Shown here: piece after piece, positions 11,596 to 24,500 of the stretch
Layout: each line of letters opens with the position of its first letter
Numbering within the stretch: the stretch's first letter is position 1
From: Oopsacas minuta
Lineage: Eukaryota; Porifera; Hexactinellida; Lyssacinosida; Leucopsacidae
Assembly: GCA_024704765.1 (NCBI GenBank)
Contig: JAKMXF010000354.1
Span: forward strand, 1,032,099-1,096,098
DNA length: 64,000 nucleotides
Reading direction: 5' to 3'
The notes under the pieces: model-generated
The model's input: only the letters and a program-made list of their open reading frames with translations
Told to the model about the DNA's origin: nothing
Database searches by the model: none
Translations under genes and position numbers: made by a program

Positions 11596-14286
11596 ATGGA
11601 TGAGGATAATACGGACTTATCTTATTCAGAGTATAATCCTCTCACAAGGAGTATATCGTTAAATAAACCTAGCAACAGATTTTCGGTGAATTTACGGAGA
11701 CACGATCCTCTCAGACGATCAACACAGGAACGCTCGCCTCTAACAATTACACACTCTCTTCCTGTTAATACTTCATTGCCATTATCATTAAGCTCAACGA
11801 TGGACGAAGAAGTGAAAAGAAGATCGAGACTTTTGAGATTTTCCCGAAGGAATTTGAGTAAGAATTCATTACTTATCGCCGAGAAGGCAAAAGACATTAC
11901 AATGGAGGGTATACTAATGCCAGGGGAGTGTGTGATCACACAGGTAGATGACGCCAGACATGTAAACCCGCACAAAGAAAACGAGACATATGCGATACCC
12001 CAGAGGATCAGGGGAACACTCATAAGCACGAACTTCCGATTAATTTTCCTGAGCAGTGAATGTGTCTGTCCGGCTAGCTTACAGCTGAGTAGTGAGACCT
12101 ACTGGCGGAACATTCCTGATTACTTTTCGGTATCTAAGGGGAACATTCACACCATTCAGACCCTTGTAAAGGGGTCCAGTGAGTACAGACAACTAAACAA
12201 ACATACAAAGGCAATGAGGATCCCTGAAGAGTTCAGGATTATCTGCAAGGACACAACAAGAGTGCGGTTCTTGATGTCCGAGTGTCCGCCAGGGCAAGTA
12301 AAACAGTTCATACATGCTGTACTCCATCACACACAGCCGTGTAGCGTAACGAAACTATTCGCAGTGGACCTGGGGAGATCATGGGACCCAGCTACGATCC
12401 CAAGGGGAGAGGTTAAGGTTCCATCATATGAGGAGGTCAGTGACTGGGAGAATGAAGTCCAGGAACTCAAACTTATAAACTGGAGAGTATCAGGTGTGAA
12501 TTCTAAGTTTGAACTAAGTCAGACCCTGCCACCTTATCTCGTCTGTCCCCTCATGGTGCCGGACAAGTTACTGACACAGACCTCACAGTTCTATCGGCTA
12601 GGGAGACTCCCAACCCTCTCGTACTCGACACCAAACGGATTCCTCTTGATGCGGTCTGCTTATTTACTTCCTGAGTATACCGGGGTAACACCTGTATCCA
12701 TATCATTACTAGAACATAATTACATTAGTTCATGTGTCCAGCAGGACTCGACTAATTCTATGGAGAGGACTGAGTACTTGCGTATTGACCTCGGACAAGA
12801 TCTCCCGACCCTCGCTCAGATCCAATTCAGCTACGCTAGAATGATGGAGGCTGTTCATGAGGAGGACAAGTGGTTGAGCTCTGTGGAAAATACAAAATGG
12901 CTCGAAATAGTGTCGAGTTGTCTGGAACGGGCTGTCCATACGGTAGACCTGTTAAAAACCCAAAAGCAACACGTGTTACTATTGGAACCAGAGGGCAGAG
13001 ACCTCACGGCACTTGTTGCTACCCTCGTACAGCTGATTTGTGACCCACAGTGCCGGACACTTATCGGATTTGAGACCCTCATCCAAAGAGAATGGGTCGC
13101 ATACGGTCACCCCTTTTGTACCAGACTTAAACACACCTCTGAGAATCTGGGGGAGGATGACACCAACGGACTCTGTCCGATATTCCTACTCTTGCTGGAC
13201 TGTTGCTGGCAAATAATGCAACAATTTCCAACAACTTTTGAGTTTAATTCCCAATTTCTGTTGATGATGGCACAAGAAATGTACTCATGTGCCTCTGCCA
13301 CTTTCCTCTTCAATTCTATCCGACACAAACTGGAGTCTTTAGAACTTCTGGCAGACAACAACCAAACAACATTCCTTTACACCTTCTGGCAACTAAGGAG
13401 ACTAGTATACCCAACTCAACAGACAGAAACAGCGTTGAATCCCCTCTATTGTCTGAGACAGGCCCTTATGAGTAACAGCGATATGTACTCACTCATAGAG
13501 GATTGTCTAAACACATTCTCGATACATAGATCCACCGGGGGATATCTTGGCCGGTCTATTTCCCTCTATTCTATGCCTCTACACTCTTCTAGGAAAGGTT
13601 CTATAATGGGATCTAGGTCAGTGAGTATCGTTAATAAACCAATCGTGACAACTCTCACTGACAATGTCCTATTCAAACAACTTGAGGACACACTTGAGCC
13701 AAAGTTCCACTTGACACAGTTACAAATTTGGAAAGACTTTTTCGTGACTTCTTGTTGGGACTTTGAGGCCTGCGATCAGAGTTACACCTGTATGGTTGAG
13801 AAAGAACTCCAGAAGTTGGTTAAACAGATTTTTGATTTATATCACAATGCAACCGAAGTTCAAAGCATTATTGACAGTTTCACACCGGATATACGCCTCA
13901 ATCTGGACACCTTTAACCCTCCCTCCTCCGAGACCTCCCCCTCACAAGAACCATTCCTAGACATACTAACGGACAGTACGTCAAATATTAGCAGCTCACC
14001 TTCAAGCCATCTAAACGAGATGACACGATCATGCACCATCTCCGCGATACCCCCAACAGCTCCCTTTATAAAACCAAACGCCCCACAGATTATCCTAGAC
14101 AAAGATATGTCAAAACTACACAACAACAACAAAAATAACAACAGAGAGAAGATATACTTTAAAATTCCTATTGTAAGTGTAAGCGAGTGTGCTGAAGCTC
14201 TTTACATTCTTAAACATGATATGGTTGATATGGAGATCACGTGCTTAGACATGAAGATAACCCGTGAAGAGTACGCAGAGGTGTGA
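11596..14286 (+). CDS. Myotubularin-related pseudophosphatase (MTMR10/11/12 type), intronless
   Basis: 896 residues in one exon. Residues about 100-250 form a PH-GRAM domain (RIRGTLISTNFRLIFLSS). The myotubularin domain follows (WRVSGVNSKFELSQTLPP, LGRLPTLSYSTPNGFLLMRS, CRTLIGFETLIQREW, FEFNSQFLL). The catalytic C-x5-R loop is replaced near residue 463 by LLEPEGRDLT, which lacks the cysteine, as in the inactive MTMR10/11/12 branch (LVEEGDRDL-type). Such proteins do not hydrolyse phosphoinositides; they dimerise with and steer active myotubularins. The C-terminal 150 residues are low-complexity and Ser/Asn-rich. A poly(A) signal AATAAA lies at 14322-14327. The stop codon lies inside an AGGTGTGAA word. 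Confidence 0.9.
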   Translation: MDEDNTDLSYSEYNPLTRSISLNKPSNRFSVNLRRHDPLRRSTQERSPLTITHSLPVNTSLPLSLSSTMDEEVKRRSRLLRFSRRNLSKNSLLIAEKAKDITMEGILMPGECVITQVDDARHVNPHKENETYAIPQRIRGTLISTNFRLIFLSSECVCPASLQLSSETYWRNIPDYFSVSKGNIHTIQTLVKGSSEYRQLNKHTKAMRIPEEFRIICKDTTRVRFLMSECPPGQVKQFIHAVLHHTQPCSVTKLFAVDLGRSWDPATIPRGEVKVPSYEEVSDWENEVQELKLINWRVSGVNSKFELSQTLPPYLVCPLMVPDKLLTQTSQFYRLGRLPTLSYSTPNGFLLMRSAYLLPEYTGVTPVSISLLEHNYISSCVQQDSTNSMERTEYLRIDLGQDLPTLAQIQFSYARMMEAVHEEDKWLSSVENTKWLEIVSSCLERAVHTVDLLKTQKQHVLLLEPEGRDLTALVATLVQLICDPQCRTLIGFETLIQREWVAYGHPFCTRLKHTSENLGEDDTNGLCPIFLLLLDCCWQIMQQFPTTFEFNSQFLLMMAQEMYSCASATFLFNSIRHKLESLELLADNNQTTFLYTFWQLRRLVYPTQQTETALNPLYCLRQALMSNSDMYSLIEDCLNTFSIHRSTGGYLGRSISLYSMPLHSSRKGSIMGSRSVSIVNKPIVTTLTDNVLFKQLEDTLEPKFHLTQLQIWKDFFVTSCWDFEACDQSYTCMVEKELQKLVKQIFDLYHNATEVQSIIDSFTPDIRLNLDTFNPPSSETSPSQEPFLDILTDSTSNISSSPSSHLNEMTRSCTISAIPPTAPFIKPNAPQIILDKDMSKLHNNNKNNNREKIYFKIPIVSVSECAEALYILKHDMVDMEITCLDMKITREEYAEV

Positions 14287-15580
14287 ATGTATTTATATTT
14301 GTATATGTGTAATTAGCAGTTAATAAAATTAAGTTTTGCAAAGGTATAACGAATCTGTCTATAATCTGTGAAAAGGTAAACAAAGGTCGTGTAGGGAGTT
14401 TCAACTTTAGTTTTGAAATAGAAAATAATCAACAAATCAACAAATCAACAAATGATTACTTGTGAATTATTAGAGTTGATTTTTGGAGATTTATAAGCTA
14501 AAATTACAACAACTATATACTCATAAAGTGACAACTATATACTCATAAAGTGACAACTATATACTCATAAAGTGGCCACTATATACTCATAAAGTGACAA
14601 CTATATACTCATAAAGTGGCCACTGAATCCGCCAAAAGTGCTCACATATTAGAAATAGAATATATTTGACTAATCTTAACTGGTGGATTAATATTGCTGA
14701 GCCACTACTCCAGCTCAATAATAAATGGCCTCAGTAATCTGTTTATCTGTGTTTATGTAATAAAATGTGGCATAGAAGTGGCATACGTATGTGAATTTAC
14801 AATAAATAGCAATCGTCATTTTGCGTAACTAAGGTAGTAATCAAGGAAGTAATTTTTAATTATAATAATTAAATTCAGAATGGAAATTAACAAATTAGAA
14901 GTAATAATTCCAGCTGTGAGGTAGCTTAATTAATTTTCACACCTCTAGAAATAGTGTCCTAATTATAGAATATTATAATAATCAAAATAAAGAATGTATT
15001 CTAATCAAATAGCGGGACTGAAAGTAATATTTAAGATATTTGTATAGCACAAATGTGTCAGTATAACAGCCACTAAAGACACAAATGTTAGCGTCAAAAT
15101 AGTGGCATTCTAGGAGAGTACCTGTATGAAACACTGCCATCTGGTCTGACATATCCAAAAGTAGGATTTATGCCATTTTACAAGGGAACATATCAGCAAA
15201 AACGGACAATTTGGAAGATAAACTTATCACAAAAGTCTGTAGAATGTATTGGATATTCTGACACCTTCAAATACTCATCAGCTGATCATAGATAACAGAG
15301 CTAATTAGAAAACATATAATACATAACTCCCATATTCCCAAAGGTGTGAAAACATGCATATCAACCAAAAATTCATGCAGGATTGAAGGAGAACAAAATA
15401 ATAAACAAACACATGAATATTCACATTCCTAAACCCTCTATGGTTGTCACGGACACGACCCCATTAGAAAAACGGACCCTGTGGATCCTTCAGGAAGATA
15501 ACAGACTTAGCATTGTAAAAATATACAGAATTGTCCATTTACCAAATACATAATTAAAAAATAAATATATACACAGATTA
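14287..15580. other. Convergent intergenic gap MTMR - LRRK
   Basis: 1.3 kb of AT-rich DNA between two 3' ends. It contains a minisatellite (14509-14618), two AGGTGTGAA words (14936 on the minus strand, 15342 on the plus) and no supportable ORF. Confidence 0.8.
14509..14618. repeat. 22-bp minisatellite, five tandem copies
   Basis: Five head-to-tail units of 22 bp, starting at 14509, 14531, 14553, 14575 and 14597, share the core CTATATACTCATAAAGTG. Four start with ACAA; the fourth starts with GCCA. A partial sixth copy follows. Confidence 0.95.
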
Positions 15581-18500
15581 CTAGTCCATTCCAATTGAAT
15601 ATTCAGCAAGCCATGCCAACATAAACGTATCTTTGGAATCTACCTCTATAGAGGAGATAGGTTGTTCAGCTAAGTCTTTGAATCCAGTACCGATACTGAC
15701 GATTACAGGCCGGTGTCTGTGTAGACGGTCGAATTTTTTGTGATTTGACTCCCGTTGCCTGGACGGGAGGGTCTTCCCGAGGATTCTAGGCATCCAGTAG
15801 CCCGGTTGTACAATCCCATTCATTCGTGTCAGACTGTACACAGTCCTGTCGTGTCCCTCTAGCTCGCATTTTATCCGACAGAGCTCTGTATTAAAGATAT
15901 ATATCATTCCTTTCAGTGTGCCCAAATATATGAATTCTTCGAATGCTATCATAGACTGAACAGGGTCTTCCTTATGATCACAGAATCTAAACTCCCGCCC
16001 GGGGATTGGTTCTCGTTTCTCTGCGTCCCAACATTGGAGGATCGAGGAGGGGTTCAATAGGGACCAAATCTGATGGTACCGGTTGTAAGAGAGGGTATGA
16101 GCTAGGTGATGAATGTACCCATGTTCTGTCTGATCCTCTTGAGAGAAGGGAGCTTTAAGATACTCCGGGTGAGAGAAGGTATAATTTTTTACATTCATAA
16201 CAGCTACTGTACTCTTTAAGCAACCACACCAGACCTTAGGAATTTGTAAATATTAGTAAAATTGTGTTTATTGATTAACTGATGATAAATAGAAATAAGA
16301 AAAGTGTGAACTTATGGAACTGTCTCACCCAATCAAATTATAGGGTTTACCCACTTAATCTGCTAATAAATTATCTTAAAGTAACCTGAAAAGTGTCCTC
16401 CTCATTAGTTGGTATAGCAATTATAGTGTTGATGGAATGTGTTAACTTAACAGTATGCTTAACAGGTAGATAGCACTTCCTCTGGTCAACGTATCCCTTA
16501 TAGTCCCACTCCTCTATCTCACTTGGCTGATCCTCAAAACATAGAATTGTACCAGAGAACGTACTAACGACGACAGTACATAACTCTGGGTAGTAAACGA
16601 TGCTAGTTATTTCGTTCTCCCCTTCTTCTTCCTGTCCTGCAAGTATGAGAGGACGCTGGAACAGCTGTTTATGAGTACTGGCTTGGTACACGAATAGCTC
16701 CCCTCCCTCTGAGCAAGCCCAAACCGTATCCTTAACCGCACAGAGACACTTTACCTAATTATAAATAATGAATATATTCACACAAATCTAGGATACTATT
16801 GCTGTAGTTATTTGTGAAGTTTTATAGCTGCATATTCTAATTAGCACTGAGGTGTTAGGTAATCACATCAGCTGTTAATTAAATTACCGGGTATATGAGA
16901 TTATTACAACTTACTCTCGATGGACAGAGCGGTACAGTTTCTATGTTAAGATAAGGGTGCTCTTGGAAACTGACAACAGTCGCTTGTCCCATTCTTTCAT
17001 CCTTGAAGCAGATCCAGAGCTCCTCCCGTGTCTCCATTGTACTATAGGAGCTTGAGCTTTTCCTCTCGGGGGATCGATGATCTGAGGACATATCCAATGA
17101 GTTTAGAGATTGGCTATGAGGTGTTTGTGGTAGGACACACAGACAAACAGCTGATACGGGGTTAGAAATTCCGAGAGGGAATGAATCAATCAGTCGGGGG
17201 AGAGAATCCTTGTTCAGAACCTAAATAATTGAGTGAAAATTACTCCCACCACACCTCGACTGAAGGAGGGGACATTGCCACAGGTGTGAAGAAAGGTATG
17301 CATACACCATTTGACCTCTGAACATGCCTCGAGGGTGAGGTTATTCAAAGGTGCTAAAAACGACAACTTACCTCAACTAGCTTTGGAGCGGTTGGACGGA
17401 ACCTCGGATCATCCTCCCAACACCACCGCATACAGGACAGAAAGAAGAAAGGGTTAGTAACCTCCCTCTTTTGTAGAGATGGCCTCTCTCGCGACACAAT
17501 CAACTTTTCTATCTGTCCATCCATTAGATTCTGGTATTCATAAGGAAAATGTCCAGCAATGAGTTCATACATAAACATTCCCATTGAGAATATGTCTACC
17601 TTAGAGTCACATGTCTCTGTACCATGAAACTTTAAAATCTCAGGGGCCATAAACCCGGGTGTACCTCTGAATCCTTTGCTCTTACCGAGGACAGAATATC
17701 TATGCAAGAAACGTGACAATTTAGAATCTCATATATTCCTGTATATTAATACAGGTTATAAGAACGTGTATTGCTACTCCCAAGGGTGTTCTTATAACCG
17801 GCATATATTGTATTTGGACAACTGTCCCGCTTTTGGGGGACAAGATTTGATATATTCGGACCCATTGGGACTGATAGGGGTCATATTTACTCACCTACTA
17901 ATTCCCATGTCAGCTACTTTGACATTAACCACAATCTTCTCATCATTTAGTGCATTCATATTCATATCGTCTCGTTTATTGTAACTACCCTTCAAATATT
18001 GAATAGTTGGAAATTCAAATGCTAGAATATTTGGCGATTTAAGGTCGTAATAAATTATCTCTTTTTTGTGGAGGTAAGCTATACCCTCTGCTACTTGACA
18101 GATCACCTTGTGGAGGACGTGTGGCTGAATAGAGAGGTTGTTCTCCCAGTATGACGTCACTATTGCGTGGAGACTCCCTAGTGGTGCCCATTCTACGAGC
18201 ATGGAGTAAGGATTAAGTAGTAACCCCAATACCTAAAGGAATGTTAATTGAATTAGAGTGAATAGTTGTTTTTGTTTGTTTGTTGTTTGTTTGTCAGTTA
18301 CAATGGAACCTCGTGAATACGAACACCGACGGACTGTCGTATCTGTTCGTTTGTTCATTTGTTTTGTTTGTTAGTTTTCAATAATAAACACAAGAATCTA
18401 CGAATAATTATAGTTACCTTAATAATATGAGGATGTGATAAACTCTCCAATATACTCAATTCAGCTCTCATACTCAGATAGCCAGCCATAGACACATGCT

Positions 18501-21500
18501 TATCATCTGTCCTACTATCCCCCCTCTTCTCACTGTTAGCCTGGACCTTAATTGCGATTTCCTCCCCCTGGTCTCCTGTCGTACACTCACTCCCATTAGG
18601 ATTACGGAACAATTTCCCTGAGAATATATCACCAAATCCTCCCGAATCAATATACACATTCCTATCCACACAATTGGAATCTAGGACCATATACTGGATA
18701 TCTGCAAACATTAAATCAGGAGCTATATCCGCGATATTAACTTTATTGTGATTAGCGCAATCAATGAAGTGAGATTCCTTACTAGAGAACACAAGCTCCT
18801 CCACCAGGAACGCGTATGTGTTAAGTAAGGCCTGTGAGATCATTACACTAGCGTTGACACGATCGTCTTTTATAGAGAACCCCCGCTTGCTGGGGTTTGA
18901 TTCTTTCTTTCTAATTGCGGACTTACCACATCGAGATTTATTGTCACTGTGCGACCCTTGTCCCATACCGATACAGAGGGGGCATGGGACCAATCGGACT
19001 ACTTTAGGGATACCCTCGTCAGGGAGGATGTTCCTGGCGCCCAGGCCTGGAAACCAATCTTCCAAGAGTGCGTCTATGAAGTCTACCACACGGGCTAAGA
19101 GCTTGGCACTTGTCCAGGACTTTTCCAGACTAGTCACAGAGTTGAGAGAAATAATATCCGGGATAAGTATCTCTAAACCTCTTCGTTTGAGTGCGTTAAC
19201 TGACTGATACGCACCATTAAACGCGAATATAATCATATTAGTATCAGCATATGGATCAATGGGTCCTACTCCTGTTTTGAAGTGTTGTTGTCCGTTAGGG
19301 TTTAAACTTTGTGTTTGTATGTCAGGGTATTTACGAGTGGTCATCTTGGACTTGTCGCTGGTGTCCTCATAAGCCTCATAGGGGGACCCAGAGCACCGAC
19401 TATAGAAATCTGTACCCATAATCTCGGAGATACGGATTACACTCTTTCCCTCAATCCAGAGTTCGATACCCGTCTTCCAGTAGGACCAGTTCAGTTTTGA
19501 GTGTTCGAACACTGTCATGAAGGACTTTGCACTCCCGGACTTATATCTGGTAGTTGGGGACACATCCTCTTCTGAGTCCTCAAGGGACTGTCCCAATAGT
19601 TCCCTTATCAGTTCCAAAATGGAGTTGTTAGACATCATACGAGAAATGAGACGAGGCCAGAAACCGCTAGGCATGTATAACATGAAATAAAATCTCCTTA
19701 GAAGTAGACCTGTGTACTTCAGTCTGACACCAGAGTCTCCTCTCTGGGAGGAGTGTTCATGTATACCAGCTGTGTATGACTGGTCGAATACTGGACTGGA
19801 CCCAGATTGGTGATCTAAGATAATTAAAATTATAGGATTCGTGTATGACAGGATTGATTTTGATTGGTTTGGATTGACAACAGGTTATACTTTAATTCGT
19901 AAAGCTCAAAATTGATTGGGTGGGACATTTGTCACCTATCTCATAGAGGTGACAATATTTCCTAATTCTGAAAAGTTCAATTATAGGTTTTCTCCGATTT
20001 TGTCATTTGGTACCGGTTTCAACTTTCAATAGGCATTGCTACATACCAAATGGCCTTCTTAAAATTACTTACAAATTGTACTACACCTCACGGATAATTG
20101 AATTAACACCTCTATAACTAACCGTTAGAGCTGATAGATGGAATACTCCATGGTTTATCCATTAGGTACTCCTGGATCACATCTTTTATGAGAGGACGGG
20201 GGAACTTGGTCCGGTACCAATGTATCGTATAGGTAGGGGTGTCTGGGAGGAAGGAAGGGATCAATAACTTCTCAGAGTCAAGAGCGAGGGCTACCTCAAA
20301 TCTCCCTAGCAACTCAACATATTCACTTTGGTATGTGGAGGGAAATACTTGTCCTTTGAATATTTGAGCCATGTTTGAGACACTCAATATGCCTGATTGT
20401 TGACAATCTCGCTTTATGTATCTGTTTACCTACACAAATGTAAATATTATCACCGTATATTGTAAACAAATAAATAAACAGTAGGGGCACTTCGTTTCAC
20501 TGTACACAAACTTGTTTACTTCATGCAAATACAAGAAGTAAATAATCTCACCTCAGCTACGGTGACAATATGCGCTAACATATCAACAAGCCACTGTGGA
20601 TCAATGAAATACAGATGTTCTAGAATTGGTGTATTATAATGCAATAATACACCATTTTCATGTAGATAGGTAACTGCATATTGGAGGTCAGCTGGTTCTG
20701 ATATTATGCCTCTCGTGTGTTCTCTGAATTCCTGGGCGTTCATGACAGGTGTTCTAGAAATTCCTTTGCATTCCTTCCGTATCTGGTGGATAGATTCCTC
20801 TAGTTTAATATACTTAGCGGGTACAGGTTGGTCCAGTAGGGTTTGTCCACCCGATTTTCCAGATCTCCCCTTCCTCTCGTTAGGAGATAGGGCCATGGCG
20901 ATGTCATAAATGCTCCGTCTCAATTCATGGATCCCTTCAGACCGTCCGTTACTCGGCATAGCTACAAAATAGACACCTTTGACAACAGGGAGGCCATGTT
21001 CCTCTAGTTCATGAAGGGGTCTGTCTACCAGATATTGTTCTCGTATGTATGTCTCTAGGCGGAGCTTCTTCTCCTCTCTATCCTGCTGTGTATACCCCAG
21101 CAGGTCTGCATGAGAGCCTATGGAATCCAGTTATAAACAGCAGGTTTGTTTGTTTACTTGTTTATTTGTATATTATTGTCCATAACTAACCAATAATAAT
21201 AACAGGAGATCCTGGTGCTCTAGACTGTATGTTATGCAACCAAAAGGCTAAGTTCTTGATTCCTTCCCTGTCTTTAGAAGCATTCCATAGCAACAAGTAT
21301 AGAGATCGGTATGTGAGGAAGCATTGATGTGTTGCGTAATATTCCTCCTGTCCAGCAAAGTCCCATGTATAGAATGTTATCGTTGGATTCCCTTTAGGGG
21401 ACTTTAATTTATTCTTTATTGCTCCGAAGTGATTATCCGCCAGATCCTTACTGTACTTCCACTCCCCTAGATCGACCCCTACCGTGGACAGCTGTTCCTT

Positions 21501-24500
21501 TGGCTGAGGGGGGGAACTATCTTGAGAGCACTGGGAGTAGTTTAGAGAGTTGGTACGTTCGCCCCATGCGGGGTTAAACGTGCTCCCCTTCTCACTAACC
21601 TAGAGACACAGTGTTCATAAAATACAGGATAAAGGGGACCAGAGGAACCAGAAATGATCACATAGGGTCCAAGCCGGGAATAATACTATATGGAACAATC
21701 ATGAGAGTATTCAACGGAATAGTTACCACTTACTTCTCTGAGTTTAGTGAGTAGAGTTGTCTTTCCTTGTCTCTGCAGACCCACCATCATTAGCTTCATT
21801 TTATAATTCTTAGCGGAGCTGTCCAAGAGAGCCCGCATGTAATTTAGCTTATCCGTTGTCCTGTGGTATTTGTCCAGATCGGCCACAGTTGGTCTAACAA
21901 GATCCAATCCTGAATAGTCCAACTGGAACAAATTCTCAAGTCGAGATAACTCAAGGGGTAAATTCTCCACCATTTCATTGTGACTGACATTTAGTGACCC
22001 TAAGGTGTGTATCTGTGAGATCTCCTTGGGAATATCAGACAATTTATTATTGGAAATGTCCAAGTTGGACAGCTCGGGGTAAAGCGGGGGGGCTACCTCC
22101 GTAGTGGACTCCTTTTGGTCCTTATGAGTCAGTTCCCTTGTAACGCTTGTACTCACTGAAAAACCTTAAGATAAAGTCCTTGGTAACACTATTGGTGTAA
22201 TGGAATTTCATTCTAATTAATAATAAACTAACCAGAGTCTTTAGAATTCTTTAGTTGGGAATGAAACCCATGACCTGAATTCTCTGAGGAACCGGAACCA
22301 TGACTGTTCTTATTATAGTTCCCAATTGTTCCTATGGAGTAGCTGTCACGAGGGATACTAGCGGTCTCTGTAGGGTCCTCTTGTGATCTGTCTATGCCAG
22401 AGACGTTTTGCTTGATCGGCATTCTAAAAATAGAATATAATTAAATTCACAGTTCACACGTTAAATACTGCCACCTGATATTCTGTGTAAATGTGTCGAC
22501 CTATCAGATGTTAGGGTTTACCCAGTATGTAAGGCTGATATTCTATTGGTTTATACATGAATGTACAAGTTACTTAGGGTATATTCACATATTAACACCT
22601 TGTTAGCACTTGATGTATGTAACCATGGCAACCATGAGATAGGGAGCTATTTGTTAATAATATTCTAACCTGAATAGAGTAATGCTAGTGAGATTATTCT
22701 TAGCAAGTCTAAGAGTTGATAACTTTCTTAAAGTTTTGTGGAATCTATGGGGACAGACGAGTTCCTGATCGTCCAGGACAGTTACCGTCTGAGAGTGTGG
22801 GGAGTAACACGCTTGGTCCTTATACGCGCTAGAGGTCAAACTAGTAGATATGCACTCGGTCAGCTGATTAGAAGAGGCGTCAAGTATTTCAAGGTTAGGA
22901 GGGAAATCATGTACAACACCCAACTGTTTAAGCTGATTATGCGCTATGTATAGTTTCTTAAGGGTGGGAGCGTAACATGCCAGAGCTGGGGGTAAACAGA
23001 TAAGATAATTGTAGTTAAGAGAGAGTGTTGTTAGACAAGATTCCTTGGCTCCTCTGCTCTTCTGAGGGATGTCTAGCTCAGAGCTGTCCGGGTCTTCTAA
23101 AGTACTCTTCCTAGACTGCTCTCGTCTCATGTTTATTTTCTTATCCAGTGTCCCGAATAACTGTCCCTTTATAGGAGCGGCTAGAGTAGACATCCATCGG
23201 TCTGTGGTGTTCGGACGGAACCGAGTGTTCTCGATATGAACAGGAGGGAGATAGGAGTTGTATGAGTCTGAGAATGAAGTTAGTCCGCTGGTTGTGAGGG
23301 AGTTGGTGTGTTGTAGGGTGTGTACGGGTGTAGTCTTGCTAGAGGGAGATAGAAGCACTTTATCTCCCCGGACAGAATTGTCCAAATTGCTTTCCTAGAA
23401 AATAAATCTGATCGAATATTTGAAATTATTGAAGACATTGTAAATGCTATACAAAACCTGAAATTTGGTGACAAGTTGTGCAATCATAATATATTGTAAA
23501 TTCTAATCAAATGATCCACAAAATCTTTGGGATAATGTGACAAATGTGTCCACCTATCAGATTTGAGGGTTTATCAATTATATGTTTACTAATAAATTAA
23601 TTATTAACACCCTGAGACAGGAAATTGATTGGTTCTTACCTCAGAAAGATTGAGTGGGGTCGGATTAGGCAGTTGAGAAATCTTGTTATTGTCTAAATAT
23701 ATGTGTGACAGGCCAGGTGAGCACCACATGGAGACCGACACCATTGAGATATTATTGTGAGTGGCTCTGAGCTCTTCTAGAGAGGGCAGGCTAAATATGT
23801 GTCCCGGGAGTTCTGTCAGGAGGTTGTGTGAGGCGTTGAGTTTGCGGAGACGGGTACAACTCCAACTGACCTAAATTGGTGTAATATGTACCTCTAAGGG
23901 ATCGTAGACCAAAGGCCGTGGGGAGTAGGAAATAGGCACATAGCAGCCACAATTTTCACAGAGACAATGGTGTGAAGTGGCTACTAGGTCGACACAATTT
24001 TCACACTTCTCCAGGGCACATTTAAACTGGAGTACAGTGTAGCTGCACAAACGGGGAAACGGGGTGGAATTTGTCCCTAGCACCCGATTTGTGGAGGTTA
24101 CACTATAATAATATGTAACTGAAACTATAAAGAGTTACCTCATCCAGATCTGTCCCCTCTTGACACATGGAATTGTGTAGAGGGGGGGGAGAGGAGGGTA
24201 ACAAAGTCAGCTGATTGTTACTAACATCAATCTCAATCAAGTTAGACAGCTGGAAGATCTGGAAGGGGAGAGAGGTCAACTTATTCCTGGAAACATCTAA
24301 CTTTATTAATACACTAGAAATTGCGGGCTTGAGGTTCTCTCTTAAAACTGTCTGTATCCAATCAGGATGAAGTTTGGTTAGCTCTCGGTGTTGCCAGACT
24401 ATGTCTAGGAGGTGTGATTCCTTCTCTGAGGTGTGATAGTCCGAGGTCTGGTCGTTGGGAGATATTTGGACACCCGTTGAGTAGCTGAGGAGCAGGCCAG

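Noticed and set aside
14509-14618. Possible CRISPR-like array
   Set aside because: The 22-bp units are contiguous with no spacers, and the window is plainly eukaryotic; this is a minisatellite.
23871-24083. 70-codon minus-strand cysteine-containing ORF within the LRRK locus
   Set aside because: It lies in the intron between exons 7 and 8, whose splice sites join LRR sequence in phase.
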